NCBI GenBank assembly: GCA_026874595.1
Contig: CM049308.1
Coordinates: 22,981,867 to 23,045,866, forward strand
DNA from: Sipunculus nudus
Lineage: Eukaryota > Annelida > Sipuncula > Golfingiida > Sipunculidae
Reading direction: 5' to 3'
Length of the DNA: 64,000 nucleotides
Shown here: piece after piece, positions 53,101 through 64,000 of the stretch
Layout of the letters: each line of letters opens with the position of its first letter
Numbering within the stretch: position 1 is the first letter of the stretch
Position numbers and translations under genes: made by a program
Notes under the pieces: generated by a model
Databases searched by the model: none
Told to the model about the DNA's origin: nothing
Seen by the model: the letters and a program-made list of their open reading frames with translations, nothing else

Positions 53101-53266
53101 ACAAGTACGCACCAGGGGCGAATCCAGGATTTTATAGGGGGTGGGGAGCTAATCCATGGAGAATAAGGAGATAAACTTTGAAAGTTTATATATTCATGTG
53201 TGTATATACATTAAATGCACAACTAGTAAATATAATACAATTAGGATATGTATAAATATATATAAC

Positions 53267-53569
53267 CAGGGGCGTCAATATAGGGGGGATGGTGGGTATA
53301 TATACCCCCCACTTTTTGGCAAGGGGGGGATGGCCAATGTAATCATCCCCCCGCCCACTTTTCAGAGAATAATATTATAATATTGCAAATGAAATATATT
53401 AATAAATAGAATTAAAAACTTTGAATCAATTTACTAAAAAATGTTATATCTTAACCTTGCTCAGAATTCACAAAATAACTTATTTTCTATTGTAATATTA
53501 TAATTATTTGAAATATAATTAAGTATATATAAGTATATATCTATAAATATATATATATATATAATAATC

Positions 53570-53615
<46 letters not shown>

Positions 53616-53667
53616 GAATATGTCACTCAGAGATACGGAAAAAGTAATATATTATATGTGTGTGTGA

Positions 53668-53719
<52 letters not shown>

Positions 53720-53754
53720 ATCCCCCCACCCTGGAAAAAAATTTGACGCCACTG
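53267..53754. mobile_element. Non-autonomous hAT-like element with perfect 8-bp target duplication
   Basis: The element starts CAGGGGCGTCAATA and ends TTGACGCCACTG, giving 12-bp terminal inverted repeats (CAGnGGCGTCAA), with a second inverted GGGGGGATG/CATCCCCCC pair just inside. It is flanked on both sides by TATATAAC (53259-53266 and 53755-53762). An 8-bp duplication with CAG-n-GG ends is the hAT superfamily signature. At 488 bp, AT-rich inside with two AT microsatellites (53578-53612, 53669-53713), it cannot encode a transposase and must have been moved by an autonomous relative. Confidence 0.85.
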
Positions 53755-54500
53755 TATATAACAAATAAACAATTTCTCTACATTTTTATAACTCATTATT
53801 AATTAATATACAACTGCAGTAGGTATTTTTTAAGAACTCGGACTCGGGAGTCCTTTACTTAATTGGACTTTTACTGGGACTCGGAGGTAAGGACTCGAGT
53901 TATAAGTTCGAGCCCATCTCGAGTCCAAAAGAAATTTTATTAAAAACACACATGTATACACTTGCGAGCTACTTACAGAATATTACAAACTAATAACACC
54001 CTATATACCAAGCTTTGCTCAGCATCTGGAGCTATATATAAATGTAATTAACAATTATTGTAAATGGATACGGGAGCTAACTTAAAAATGTATACACAAT
54101 AATATGAAATTTGCAGGGTGGAAACGGGGGTGTCCCCCTTGTGGGATTTGGGCTTTTTTACCATTAATACATTCAAAATGTAAGTAATTTTGAAGAAATC
54201 TGAGTAGAAAATAACAGTCAGAATTCTCACGTCAGAATTCAACACCAAGTTAAAAACTTTATCGATTGGATTTACCGCTATATAGTTAATTGTTATCAAC
54301 AAATAACGGTCTGGTTTTGATGCGGGTGGGGGGTCGGGGTGGGGGGTGGGGGGGGGGTTATGTTATATGTCCGTCCTGTCCCGTACCAACTTACACCAAT
54401 GCTCTCAGGTCCAATGCCCTATCCACTGTAATAATCATATAATTTAAAGGCTATGTACTTCCTACCTCATACCGTTCAATATCTTTTACCTTTACAGTTG

Positions 54501-55467
54501 ACTAGCTGATAAACCCGGTATACCAGGCTTTTTACCGGGGTTTGGGGGATATATTTACTGATATATTGAATGTTGGCTCATTTTTTATTATTAAAGTTAA
54601 AAGAAAATAAAGATTTTTAGTGGGATACTCTCGGAATACGATATGTACAAATATTTTTTACTGTTATATTGTGGCGCTGTGCTCGTGGCAAAAATCATAC
54701 CCCGGTATGTTTACCTTGAAGACCTGGTCAGTGATGGTTTACATTGCGAACCGGAATGAGACGCGGAGGCATACAGTGTTTCGTTGATATTTGACTGGTT
54801 TCTATTGTTGGACGTATAAAGAATAGGTTGATGTGAGGAACACATGAAAGATTAATTAAATGTATGTTACGAGGAAACTGTTCCTGAAGCAGGAAACAGA
54901 AATATGCATACATCGTATAAGTAGCAGAAGCGGACCCAGCGGGACTCTATGTAGTGGTCCGTAACCTATTTTCAACCACCGCCACCATTTTTTTTATCGT
55001 ATCAGACAAATTTTGAGGCCTGAAACCCCCGCCACCACCCAACCCCAGGCCTGTTCCTCAAATTGGGACCTTGAATTAGGTTTTGTCATTAATCCTCCTG
55101 GGTTGAACTCTCCATTTCATAAAGCGAGAGACATGTGTTTTTCTCTTTTACTGACCACACACGTGGGTCAAATCCCTCATTGAAAGCAAGCGTTATTCAT
55201 ATCAACAGTAGTCCTTAATGTTAGAGGTTAAGTGACCACGATGCACGCATTCCGGTGATTGCCGAAGGCAGTTCGGCTGTGCTCGGTAAAAAACGGAAAA
55301 ATCACTCAACATTATATGTACATTAAATATTATTTATTTTCATATCACCTATGTCACTGCGGGGATAATAACCTTTCAAATGATGTATGGCACAATATTG
55401 TACACAACGGGGTTTTAGAGAACATTGCGAACAAACGTGAACCGAATTCCTTTTATAAGTATTAGAT
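54501..55467 (+). repeat. Duplicated segment, copy 2 (0.97 kb)
   Basis: Partner of 49619-50540, about 4.9 kb downstream. The main length difference is about 45 extra bases near 54985-55040 (TTTTTTTTATCGTATCAG and following CCGCCACC text) that are missing from copy 1, where a shared CAGAC/CCCC context suggests a deletion. Confidence 0.9.
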
Positions 55468-55561
55468 GATATGTGTATATTTCTGACAACATTATAGAAA
55501 CATGAAATCAGGAATTAGGCTTATTAGTATGGCTTATAATATTGAATTTTTCAATATGATT

Positions 55562-55565
<4 letters not shown>

Positions 55566-55610
<45 letters not shown>

Positions 55611-55686
55611 CCTTCATTCCCAAGCATTCAACAGAAATTTTGTGTGCTAATTTAAAGGTTTTGCTTTGAAAAATAATAATGCCTTA

Positions 55687-55753
<67 letters not shown>
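55566..55753 (+). repeat. Pair of (AT)n microsatellites
   Basis: AT runs at 55566-55603 and 55686-55752, separated by about 85 bases of AT-rich unique sequence. Confidence 0.9.
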
Positions 55754-55757
<4 letters not shown>

Positions 55758-56227
55758 CTTCTTGACAAGTAAAGTTGACTTGACTTGTAAAGTTGAATGC
55801 AGATTATATATGGTGTTTGCCTGCATGCGTGTGTTTGTCTAATACGAGTGTTCTATGGATACAACAATACATAGATAACTAAACGACCAGGGCTCGAAGC
55901 ATCCCAAAACAATGGTATTTGTCACACAACCATGCATGCATACTCAATGACAAAATGATCACCATGAATGGGTCATATATATACGTTCATGCAGATTCGT
56001 GTCAAAAGTACCTAAATATATGTACAGTCTATAGTTGCAATAAAATCATTTAATTTAAAATTATTTTTCTGAATCGTATGAAAAGAGTCACATATATTGC
56101 ATGTATAATTTACAAACAAGCCAGTTGAACTGAGTATAAAATAAATGAAATAAGGAACAAAAATCAAACCAGACAAGGGAAAAACGGAACGATTTACTGC
56201 AGGGAACAGGAGGGAGATATTTCATTT

Positions 56228-56232
56228 ATATA

Positions 56233-56267
<35 letters not shown>

Positions 56268-56420
56268 TATAAAAACTATAATAACTATTAGCATGCCAAA
56301 CTTATATGTATATATATATATACACATGTATATATATAATATAAATGATAAAACGTATATCTCAACTTTTCAGTGAATATATATATAGAACATATGTACA
56401 CATGAATATATATACAAAGG
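56228..56420 (+). repeat. Cluster of short AT/ATAC microsatellites
   Basis: Several short runs of TATATA with ACATGTATATA interruptions. A 78-codon minus-strand frame across it is low complexity. Confidence 0.8.
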
Positions 56421-57200
56421 CTTAATGTGTCTGCATTACACAATAAAATGAAAAATAAAATGCATTTTTTTCTGTTTTTATAAGCATGTATAACTGTATA
56501 TATCTTGGCATATATTAATTGCATATGGTGGTAGCAATTGATATTAGTGATATCATCGAGAATTTCCTTCTGTACATTGAGAAAAAATAACTTAGGGTTT
56601 TTATTGAAATACGATAACTTTTAAAAAAACTTTACAATCGCATAAAATGGTGGCGTTGATGTTCCGACAAAAGCGGAACCGGGATTTCTTTTAAAAGGGG
56701 CTGATGGTGCATTGGAATGATCCATGAAAAGGCCTACAGTATAAACATGTTTATAAAAAGAAAACTTTTAATTATTTGTATACAAATGTAATAATATATA
56801 CAGTAACGGGAAGTTCACTGGCGATTATATATAGTGTATATATGATTTAAATGAATTTATAAATATATTTTCTATGTATTGACCTTTGTACGAAAAATAT
56901 TTTTAAGGTTTAAGGGGGGGGGGGGTTATAGGTTTTGCAACCTCCCCCCACCCCCTATATGCACCCAATTCTTAATTAACATAACTCTATAGATTCAATA
57001 GTTTCGTCCTCCGGATTATCCTTAACCTCGTGTTTGGAAAAACCGAAATCGATGCTTAATTTATAATAAAAAATATCATTCTTCTCGGGCAATGCTTTGT
57101 TCGTTGTCATTATGTTAAGAGTATCGCCGCCATTATATAGACAAGGGCCCTATATACTTTAATATAAAGTAAAAATATGTAATCCATTTATATATGATTT

Positions 57201-57290
<90 letters not shown>
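57201..57290 (+). repeat. (AT)n microsatellite, about 45 units
   Basis: The longest pure AT run in the window. Frames through it give only Tyr-Ile on both strands. Confidence 0.95.
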
Positions 57291-57292
<2 letters not shown>

Positions 57293-57814
57293 GAACAGAC
57301 CTCACATCGAGAATCCGGTTTATAAGACTAATATACACATGCAACTTAAGTTTTATTTTAATTTTGGGTTCAGTTGAAAATTAATGATAAAGATATGATA
57401 CTAGATTATGCATAAAGATGACCACAATAAGGCACAACCAAATTTCTAAAGATTGAGGCTCGTCTGTCTCCCATCAGTTGTTTCACATTCAATACAATCA
57501 TCAGAGAAACAGTAAACTTAGTGCAGTATTTAATAAGGCTGAGGAAAATGTCTATGAAACATTATCTGGCCTATTCTATATATGTTTGAATTAACACATA
57601 CTCATTGTTACTGCATATTTTGTGTAATAACAAGAACGCTCTATTATATAAATCCCCGATGCCTTGAGCCAGCAATCAAGACATAATGGGGCGGTGTTCT
57701 CTTCAGTCACCAGCTTATATATAAATATATATACAGCTGCATTTAAACTTCTATATACATAACGTGGACTTACCTATATATATACGCAGGACTTTGGACA
57801 GCGTATAACAACAC

Positions 57815-58010
57815 GTGTGAAGGATGTAAGTGCGTTTGACCAATTAATGTGCTTGAATGGGCAGCCGGAGGTGACCGCTGGTCAGCGATTATGTTCCAAT
57901 ATTCACACTGGACTGCACAATCCGTTAGTCGCCACACCCCCCGCTGGGCACATGCGCCGGTTGCGCATCACCAACATTCACAGTTTATGTGATAAATATA
58001 CCGCGGACAC
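57815..58010. other. GC-richer patch beside the LINE-like insertion
   Basis: About 195 bases with CAATTAATG, CGGAGGTGACCGCTGGTCAG, CACCCCCCGC and GCGCCGGTTGCGC text. A 69-codon frame runs through it without known motifs. Possible regulatory DNA. Confidence 0.2.
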
Positions 58011-58037
58011 GCATATATACGTATAAAGCTACTTCAG

Positions 58038-58268
58038 TATATAGCTAGTCCTATAGCTTCTTCAAGGAGTCGAAGAAGATTCTGCATGAACTATCTTGAT
58101 CATTATCAAATAACATATTAATTGCCTGTATGCCATACAACATGAAATGTTTCCTATTTTACCTTTCTGATTATTGGATTGTAATTTGTAATGCTTTTGT
58201 ATTACTTATGTATTGGAATTTTGTATGTTGAAATTTGCTTTATTTGAGGAAATAAAGGTTAACAACAA
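58038..58268 (+). mobile_element. 5'-truncated LINE-like insertion with 26-bp target duplication
   Basis: The 231-bp insert ends with AATAAAGGTT followed by a short AAC repeat tail, the kind of 3' end found on RTE- or jockey-type LINEs. It is bracketed by two 26-bp direct repeats, 58012-58037 and 58269-58294, that match at 23 positions; all three differences are A/T exchanges. Interior text such as GTAATTTGTAATGCTTTTGT and GAGGAAATAAAGG resembles a LINE 3' untranslated region. No coding sequence remains. Confidence 0.65.
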
Positions 58269-59162
58269 CATATATACGTTTATAGCTACTACAGTTTCTT
58301 TTAAGTATTTTTATTTGTAATTTTATCGCTGGTAGGAGTATACCATTCATGATGTATACAATATGAGTTATGTATTTACCTTCACGTCTTTTAACTAATA
58401 TATAAAAACATTAGAGTTGGTATTGATACGACACTGAAAATTAAATTGTCCTCACTACTTTGTTCCACCTCGCTCTGTATGAAATATAGCAACACACACA
58501 CATTTATATATGACGGTATATATAACATGAATGATGATCTAAAGATCATTAACCGGTTATCCGTCAAATTCATACCCATCTTAAGATGGGTCAAGCCCAA
58601 TTTCGGATCCCAAGTGTATGTGGGTCAGGTTTCAAATTGGCATAGGCCCATCTGCCGGTGTTCATATATATATATTGATATTAGTAATAGATATATACAC
58701 TTATATATTACCAATATATCAAATATTACTGCTTATACTCTTATATCATATACTTTTATTATATTCAAAGAAAAACCGACAAAAAATAAAATATTTTAAA
58801 TTTATTTAAACGTAAGCCATTTTTATTAAATGGTAATTGTTTATTGTCTTTTACATGGTTTTACATTGTTTAAATTGTGTTTTCCAAAAGTGTCATGTGG
58901 CAGATCGGATAATCTTGTCTGAACGGGTTATCCTGTACGAATCAAAGGTGCCCATCAAAGATGCCCATTCACCTATCATTTAAAAAAGAATTTATGTGAT
59001 TTCTGGCTTTTTCTGTGAAATATTAATGATCTAAGGGTAATTTTGGTTGTGAAAAGTTCTTCGTGCCTTCGTGAAGGATGCATGAACTTGTTTATCAACA
59101 ACATGTTTGAAATCACAGCAATGTTGACACACGGAAAAACATATAACTTATTGAGGTATAAT

Positions 59163-59418
59163 GCATATATATGCGGAGGAAGAAAGGTCACTTGTCATTT
59201 GCAAAGCTCTGGCTTATCTGACTTGCTGCCAGATGCCCTTGTTGGATTTGTTTTGATTATATTTTGGTGGGCCCCCACATATTATAAACGCGTTGATGTA
59301 AACAAAACAAGCAGCCTGTGTGTGGTGATATTCACGTTTTCTGGCCTATTTTTTTTATAAAAGTGCAAAGGGATTTCCTTTAGTTTATAAAGGTCAGACA
59401 GGTGATCGGGCCCCTTTA
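59163..59418 (+). repeat. Duplicated segment, copy X
   Basis: It shares with 60950-61214, in order: GCATATATGC, AGAAAG-TCACTTG, GCAAAGCTCTGGCTTATCTG, GCTGCCAGATGC, GGCCCCCACATATTATAAAC, ACGTTTTCTGGC, and TTTAGTTTATAA-GGTCAGA-AGGTGAT. Copies differ by substitutions and small indels that break frame, so the 105-codon frame at 59043-59360 is not supported as a gene. Confidence 0.85.
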
Positions 59419-60008
59419 AAGGTTTTAAACTTTCCACCAATCAGCTACTTTCTATATATATAATACAACATCTAACCATATTAATATGAACTTCAACAAC
59501 GAAATAAATTTACACGCAAGTCTAGTTCAAAATTAGGACAGGTTTATACTTTACCTGTTTTTTATGAATTGGTAAGAGTTATTTTCATTTTCATTTGGAT
59601 TTAGTTCACCGTACTTATTTTATTTTATTTTATTTTTTTGTTTTTTTTTGGGGCGAGGGGGGTCAAAAGAGCTCAGGAATCATGATCCGGGAATCATATA
59701 AAAATACAATCATACGGTTTGACTTGGGGATCACGAGGAAGCATTTATTTCACCTTTTTTTTTAAAGCAGTATATGAATGCTTTGGTATAGATCATGCAT
59801 GATCAGATAATCGGTCTGACCCGTGATAAGAAATTAATAAAAAATTTGTTCATTCCTCACACATGTAGTGAGGCATCAATATACATGTATATACATACAT
59901 ATACACAACTGAAGGAGAAGATTTAACTTCCTTAAGGAAGAGATGAGGAAAACGCATGCAGTGCTCTTAATTGATAAACAAGTACACGTACATGTGTTAT
60001 ATGGTAAT

Positions 60009-60024
60009 GCCTGCATATATATAT

Positions 60025-60061
<37 letters not shown>
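60009..60061 (+). repeat. (AT)n microsatellite
   Basis: Two AT runs separated by a single phase shift (ATAATATA). Confidence 0.95.
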
Positions 60062-60066
<5 letters not shown>

Positions 60067-60159
60067 TTAGGACGACAATATATATAGTTTCAGTATCTTT
60101 GTAAATAAGAATCTCCAAGCAAATCACTCTCTCTGTTCAGATAAATCTAAAAAAATTCT

Positions 60160-60436
60160 AATCTATTTGCATGTCTGTCTGTATGTCTGTCTGTGTGTGT
60201 CTTTCTCTCTAGACTCTCTTTGTCTGTGCTGTCTGTCTGTCTCTATGTCTGTCTCTCTCTCTCTGTCTGTCTGTCTGTCTGTCTCTGTCTGTCTTTCTTC
60301 TTGTCTGTCTAGCTGTCTGTGTGTCTCTCTCTAGGCTCTGTCTGTACTGTCTCTCTGTCTCTATATGTCTGGCTCTCTCTCTGTCTCTCTCTCTGTCTGT
60401 TTGTCTTTCTGTCTGTCATTCCCTCTCTATCTCTCA
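60160..60436 (+). repeat. Degenerate (CTGT)n/(CT)n tract
   Basis: About 275 bases consisting almost wholly of CTGT, TCTG and TCTC units on the plus strand, with few A bases, giving marked strand asymmetry. A 60-codon frame reading Ser-Leu-Ser-Val repeats is a by-product. Confidence 0.9.
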
Positions 60437-60949
60437 CGTAATTATGTTAGCCTTGGAGAGTCTTTTGGCGTTTCCCTATGGTATATAATGCATCCCGGAG
60501 TTTGTAATGTAGTAATAACGGTTTTCAGTCTGACCACATCCTGGTAAGGCCTATAGGTCAACATGGACATGAACTGATAAGTGAATGGACATCGCTGTCC
60601 TGTATGTATGAACAAAGAGTGGTCCGGAGGAAGTTAGATGACATCCGACGTCGTATTTGAAGTGCGTGGATAACGGATGTATCGTACGACTGTGTTTGCT
60701 ATAATGATGCTTCGGTGTCAAATATTAACCTATTTCATTATGTGGTTTCTAGGAAACCCACTCGTATATATCCGGGCTTCCCTTTTCAGCTGCTGTTATC
60801 ACATAAGCCAGCAACACCCGAACACATATATAACAAGATGTTTGCAATCGCCTAGTGATACCCCCCCCCCCCCCGAGCGATAATGGGGATTCAGTTGTGG
60901 AGTGGAGGACCTTGACGATTAGTTCAAGGTCCAAAATAAATATTAGGGT

Positions 60950-61214
60950 GCATATATGTAGGCAGAAAGTTCACTTGTTGAAGAACGCCATTTGCAAAGC
61001 TCTGGCTTATCTGACTTAATTGCTGCCAGATGCAATTTTGAAATTGTTTTGATTATTTTTGGGGGCCCCCACATATTATAAACACGTTGATATAAACAAA
61101 ATAAGCGGGCTCTGTGCAGTGATGTCCACGTTTTCTGGCTTATTTTTTTTTATAAAAGCTTCAAGGGATTACCTTTAGTTTATAACGGTCAGATAGGTGA
61201 TTGGGTCCCTTTAC
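60950..61214 (+). repeat. Duplicated segment, copy Y
   Basis: Same-orientation partner of 59163-59418, about 1.8 kb away. It carries small insertions relative to X (for example TTAATT before GCTGCCAGATGC, and GTTGAAGAAC near the left edge). No terminal repeats or target duplication were established. Confidence 0.85.
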
Positions 61215-61539
61215 TTATAAAGTCCTATACATATATATAGTGTATGTTAGCCAAGTATGGGTGATCTATTCATACTTTTAAGTGCATATAAATGCAGTTA
61301 CTATATACCTGACTATTTTGAATACTATTGTTTTGTCGGATATATGTACAGAATAAAGTGAGACACGTGTCCTTCATCGAAACCTCTTCAATCTGAATTC
61401 TGCCTCCAAATTGTTCAGGCAATCGCGAGGTGATATCCTATTGAAAGTAGCAATGCCCTGAACATAGCGAAATTTCATATATACAAAACGACAATTTGGA
61501 TAATAAGGGTACATGTAACCCCCTTTTACATAGGAAACT

Positions 61540-61596
61540 ATACACATATATATATATATATATATAATATATTATATATATAATATATATATATAC
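61540..61596 (+). repeat. (AT)n microsatellite
   Basis: Interrupted AT/TATAATA repeat of about 55 bases. Confidence 0.9.
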
Positions 61597-61754
61597 GTGC
61601 ATGCATGGTTGTGTTTGTGTTTGTGTCATCTTCGATCTGCGCATTCATTTTTAACATTCATCAAGATATCAGCATGGCAGCATTAACCTATATATGTGCA
61701 TATATATTATCATTTACATGTCTGCTTAAGGTTGTACGTGTACACATGACATGC

Positions 61755-62320
61755 TGACAGCCACGGCACATTTATTGTCTGGCAAAAGTAATCGTTTTAC
61801 GTCCCGTTAAATCTCTGTATTTCCCAAGCCCCCAATAAAAGCAGCCAATCCGATCTGGGCTGGTGAGTACTTGCTCAGTGTGCCGGACCAGATAATGACC
61901 AAATCAGGGTTTTAATTTGCCGTAAGAGCTTTAGAAATATTTGAATGGTATGTGGGCTGCCGGTGATCCTATATGTCACTGGACAGGAAAGCAAACTTGA
62001 GTCTGCGGCTGCCCATCGCTTTTTGTTCCGTATTTCAAGTATGCGTGGTCTGGGTGCAGGTCACCGTTGGTCGAGCGTGATTAAATCCTCATATAAGAGG
62101 TAAAGCTCAAATCATGCGTGTTATAAACCAACTTGACAGCTCTGTATGTAGTGCAAACAACGATGATATGTCCGATAGAGTTGTTTTAATCATCCATGAT
62201 AATTCATTCTGTGGTTTTCTTATACACCTGCGTTCAGTGAAAGTTTTGCCGACTTCTGCGCATGCGCACTTTGCCTATTTAGCACCGAGGTCGCGAAAAT
62301 TGTTACTTTCATGAACTCCT
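61755..62320. promoter_or_regulatory. Candidate regulatory island in distal upstream flank
   Basis: About 560 bases of complex balanced sequence between AT-rich and microsatellite DNA. It includes CCAATAAAA, CAGCCAATCCGATC, AGATAATGACC, TTTTAATTTG and GCGCATGCGCA, an NRF1-type site (62257-62267). No convincing frame was found. It resembles other islands in the window; conservation is untested. Confidence 0.3.
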
Positions 62321-62480
62321 TTATATACACCACTCTCTCTTTCCGGGGTTCTAATATGTAAGATATATATAGACCTCTGCCTCTCTGTTATCCTCTCATG
62401 GTCTATTACCACAATTAACAGTTCACTCATGCAGAAGTTTATGCTTAATTAAATCAAGGGTACACAAGGGTATATACGCC

Positions 62481-62586
<106 letters not shown>

Positions 62587-63379
62587 TATGTTCAACGTGA
62601 GGTAAAGAGAAAAATCGAAAAATCTTTAAAAATTAACAAAAGAGGTCATCCTATATTTCTCTTTACATATTTCGTTTTATTTATTGTTTTCCTTTTTTCC
62701 TCGATGGAGGTATTATCAAGTGAAGTTTTAGTAAACCTTGCACATGCGCTGATCAGGCACAGTTGTTCTTAATTCTTGCATGCTATATATTATAGTTGCC
62801 TTGTTTCTAAATTACACACGGCCATGCCGGTATGCAATGTATATTCCAGTCTTTTTAACTGTGAGAAAATGTGCTGCACACACGAAAATTTGAAGTGTGC
62901 GTGCAGAGTAAATCTAGACCACATAGAAAACGGCAAAATATATATGGATACGGTACGTTAACTGGTATAAAGGCGTTGAGTCTGGCTATTTAAGAGGTGC
63001 ATACAGATTAGTAATAAGTTCAAAGTGCAGTGCATTTGTATTTTCTGAATTCTTCTTGAGATGTTTGCATTTCAAAGGAAATTACCTATAAGCATGCATG
63101 CTGCGCATGTATATGAATTAATGGCATCATGTACACAAGTCATGGACATAAAATGTTTAATACATTTGTGAACATTGAATTGAAATCAATCACCTTTGGT
63201 CCAGAATAATGTCTTATGAAAAACATGGAATAGCTAAATAAAGTAATACTAGTAACTCCAAGTATAATCAATATAGTTATATGTAGTTACCATCAATAGT
63301 TAATCAATATTAATAACCAGGAATTCATTCAGTTTGACGGATTTTTTACGCACCTATAGATATATACTTGTCTCTTCCC

Positions 63380-63900
63380 CAGTGGCGCACCAAGGGGGTC
63401 CCCCCTCCCCCCCCCCCCCCCGACTTGTTTATAGAGGATATACTATTCAAACGCTAAATAATTACAGATTACAGTAATTCTAAAAAAAAAAAGAAAAAGT
63501 CAGCTTTCTACATTTTACACTTTCATCTGCAACAATTTATACATAGAAATCATTCTCGGGGACGTTATTTTTTAACCTGCACGAGACAACTCTATAAGAA
63601 AATAAAGATGAGGAATAATTTCTCCCAAACTATATACATATATCAATAAGTTTATCGTAATAACTGACAATCCACCAGTCCTCAGTTTTCATTTATGCTG
63701 TGGCAACCGATTCTCTTATTTTGAGTTATAAAAATGTTACTAGAATATTAGAATTCTAGGCTGATTCTAGGCAGAATCTAAAATTTACCTGGACCTCAAT
63801 TTCGACTGTTTCGCACAAACAGAAAATTTTATACACACACACATGAGCAGTCACCCTCCGGCACCACCCCCTTCGATAAATCCTGGTTGTGCCCCGAATT
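63380..63900. mobile_element. Possible hAT-like element remnant
   Basis: The left edge CAGTGGCGCACCAAGGGGG resembles hAT-type ends and the other element in this window, and it leads into a C-run. A candidate right end with CCTGG-TTGTGCCCC lies near 63881-63895, but the match is partial and no target duplication was found. Confidence 0.3.
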
Positions 63901-64000
63901 CCCTCCAACCTAAACCTACAAAGAATCTTTCAGACCAAAAACTCTATAGTTTCTCAACATTGTCTTTGTCAAAATGTTGTCTCCAAATAGAACAGTTCAC

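Noticed and set aside
59043-59360. 105-codon frame with hydrophobic stretches
   Set aside because: It overlaps repeat copy X, and copy Y carries frame-shifting indels; no known motif.

Overview
This window is animal nuclear DNA: AT-rich, full of AT dinucleotide microsatellites and small non-autonomous transposons, and almost free of long reading frames. One gene can be identified with confidence, a BCL11 (BCL11A/BCL11B-type) zinc-finger transcription factor on the minus strand. Its first two coding exons are present and splice together in phase. The protein start MSRRKQGKPQQHKKLVN followed by a C-x2-C-x14-H-x4-C finger is diagnostic. Sequence features and repeat style suggest a lophotrochozoan, most likely a mollusc and perhaps a bivalve. 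That placement is an inference and cannot be proved from this window.

Layout, read in the direction of the gene (right to left). Positions 64000 to about 40529 are upstream flank. This flank holds AT microsatellites, a 5'-truncated LINE-like insertion with a 26-bp target duplication (58.0-58.3 kb), and a 488-bp hAT-like element with a perfect 8-bp target duplication (53.3-53.8 kb). It also holds two pairs of duplicated segments (49.6/54.5 kb and 59.2/61.0 kb), two neighbouring minisatellites (33-bp unit at 45.6-46.9 kb, 65-bp unit at 47.1-49.2 kb), and several GC-richer islands that may be regulatory. A CpG-rich promoter-like block covers about 39.8-41.8 kb. Coding exon 1 is 40477-40528. Intron 1 (27.8 kb) runs to 12653 and contains microsatellites, two copies of a TA-flanked MITE and several GC-richer islands. 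Exon 2 is 12209-12652. The rest, 1-12208, is the start of intron 2, with GC-richer islands and a duplicated 170-bp element. The remaining exons, with the C2H2 fingers, lie beyond position 1.

Biologically the window looks like the regulatory half of a developmental transcription-factor locus: small exons, very long introns and many islands of complex sequence standing out from an AT-rich, repeat-laden background. No bacterial system, CRISPR array, rRNA or tRNA was seen, and no second protein gene could be supported. I found no clearly undescribed molecular system. The most useful leads are the duplicated intronic element, the uORF overlapping the BCL11 start codon, the possibly related minisatellites and the well-delimited mobile elements.
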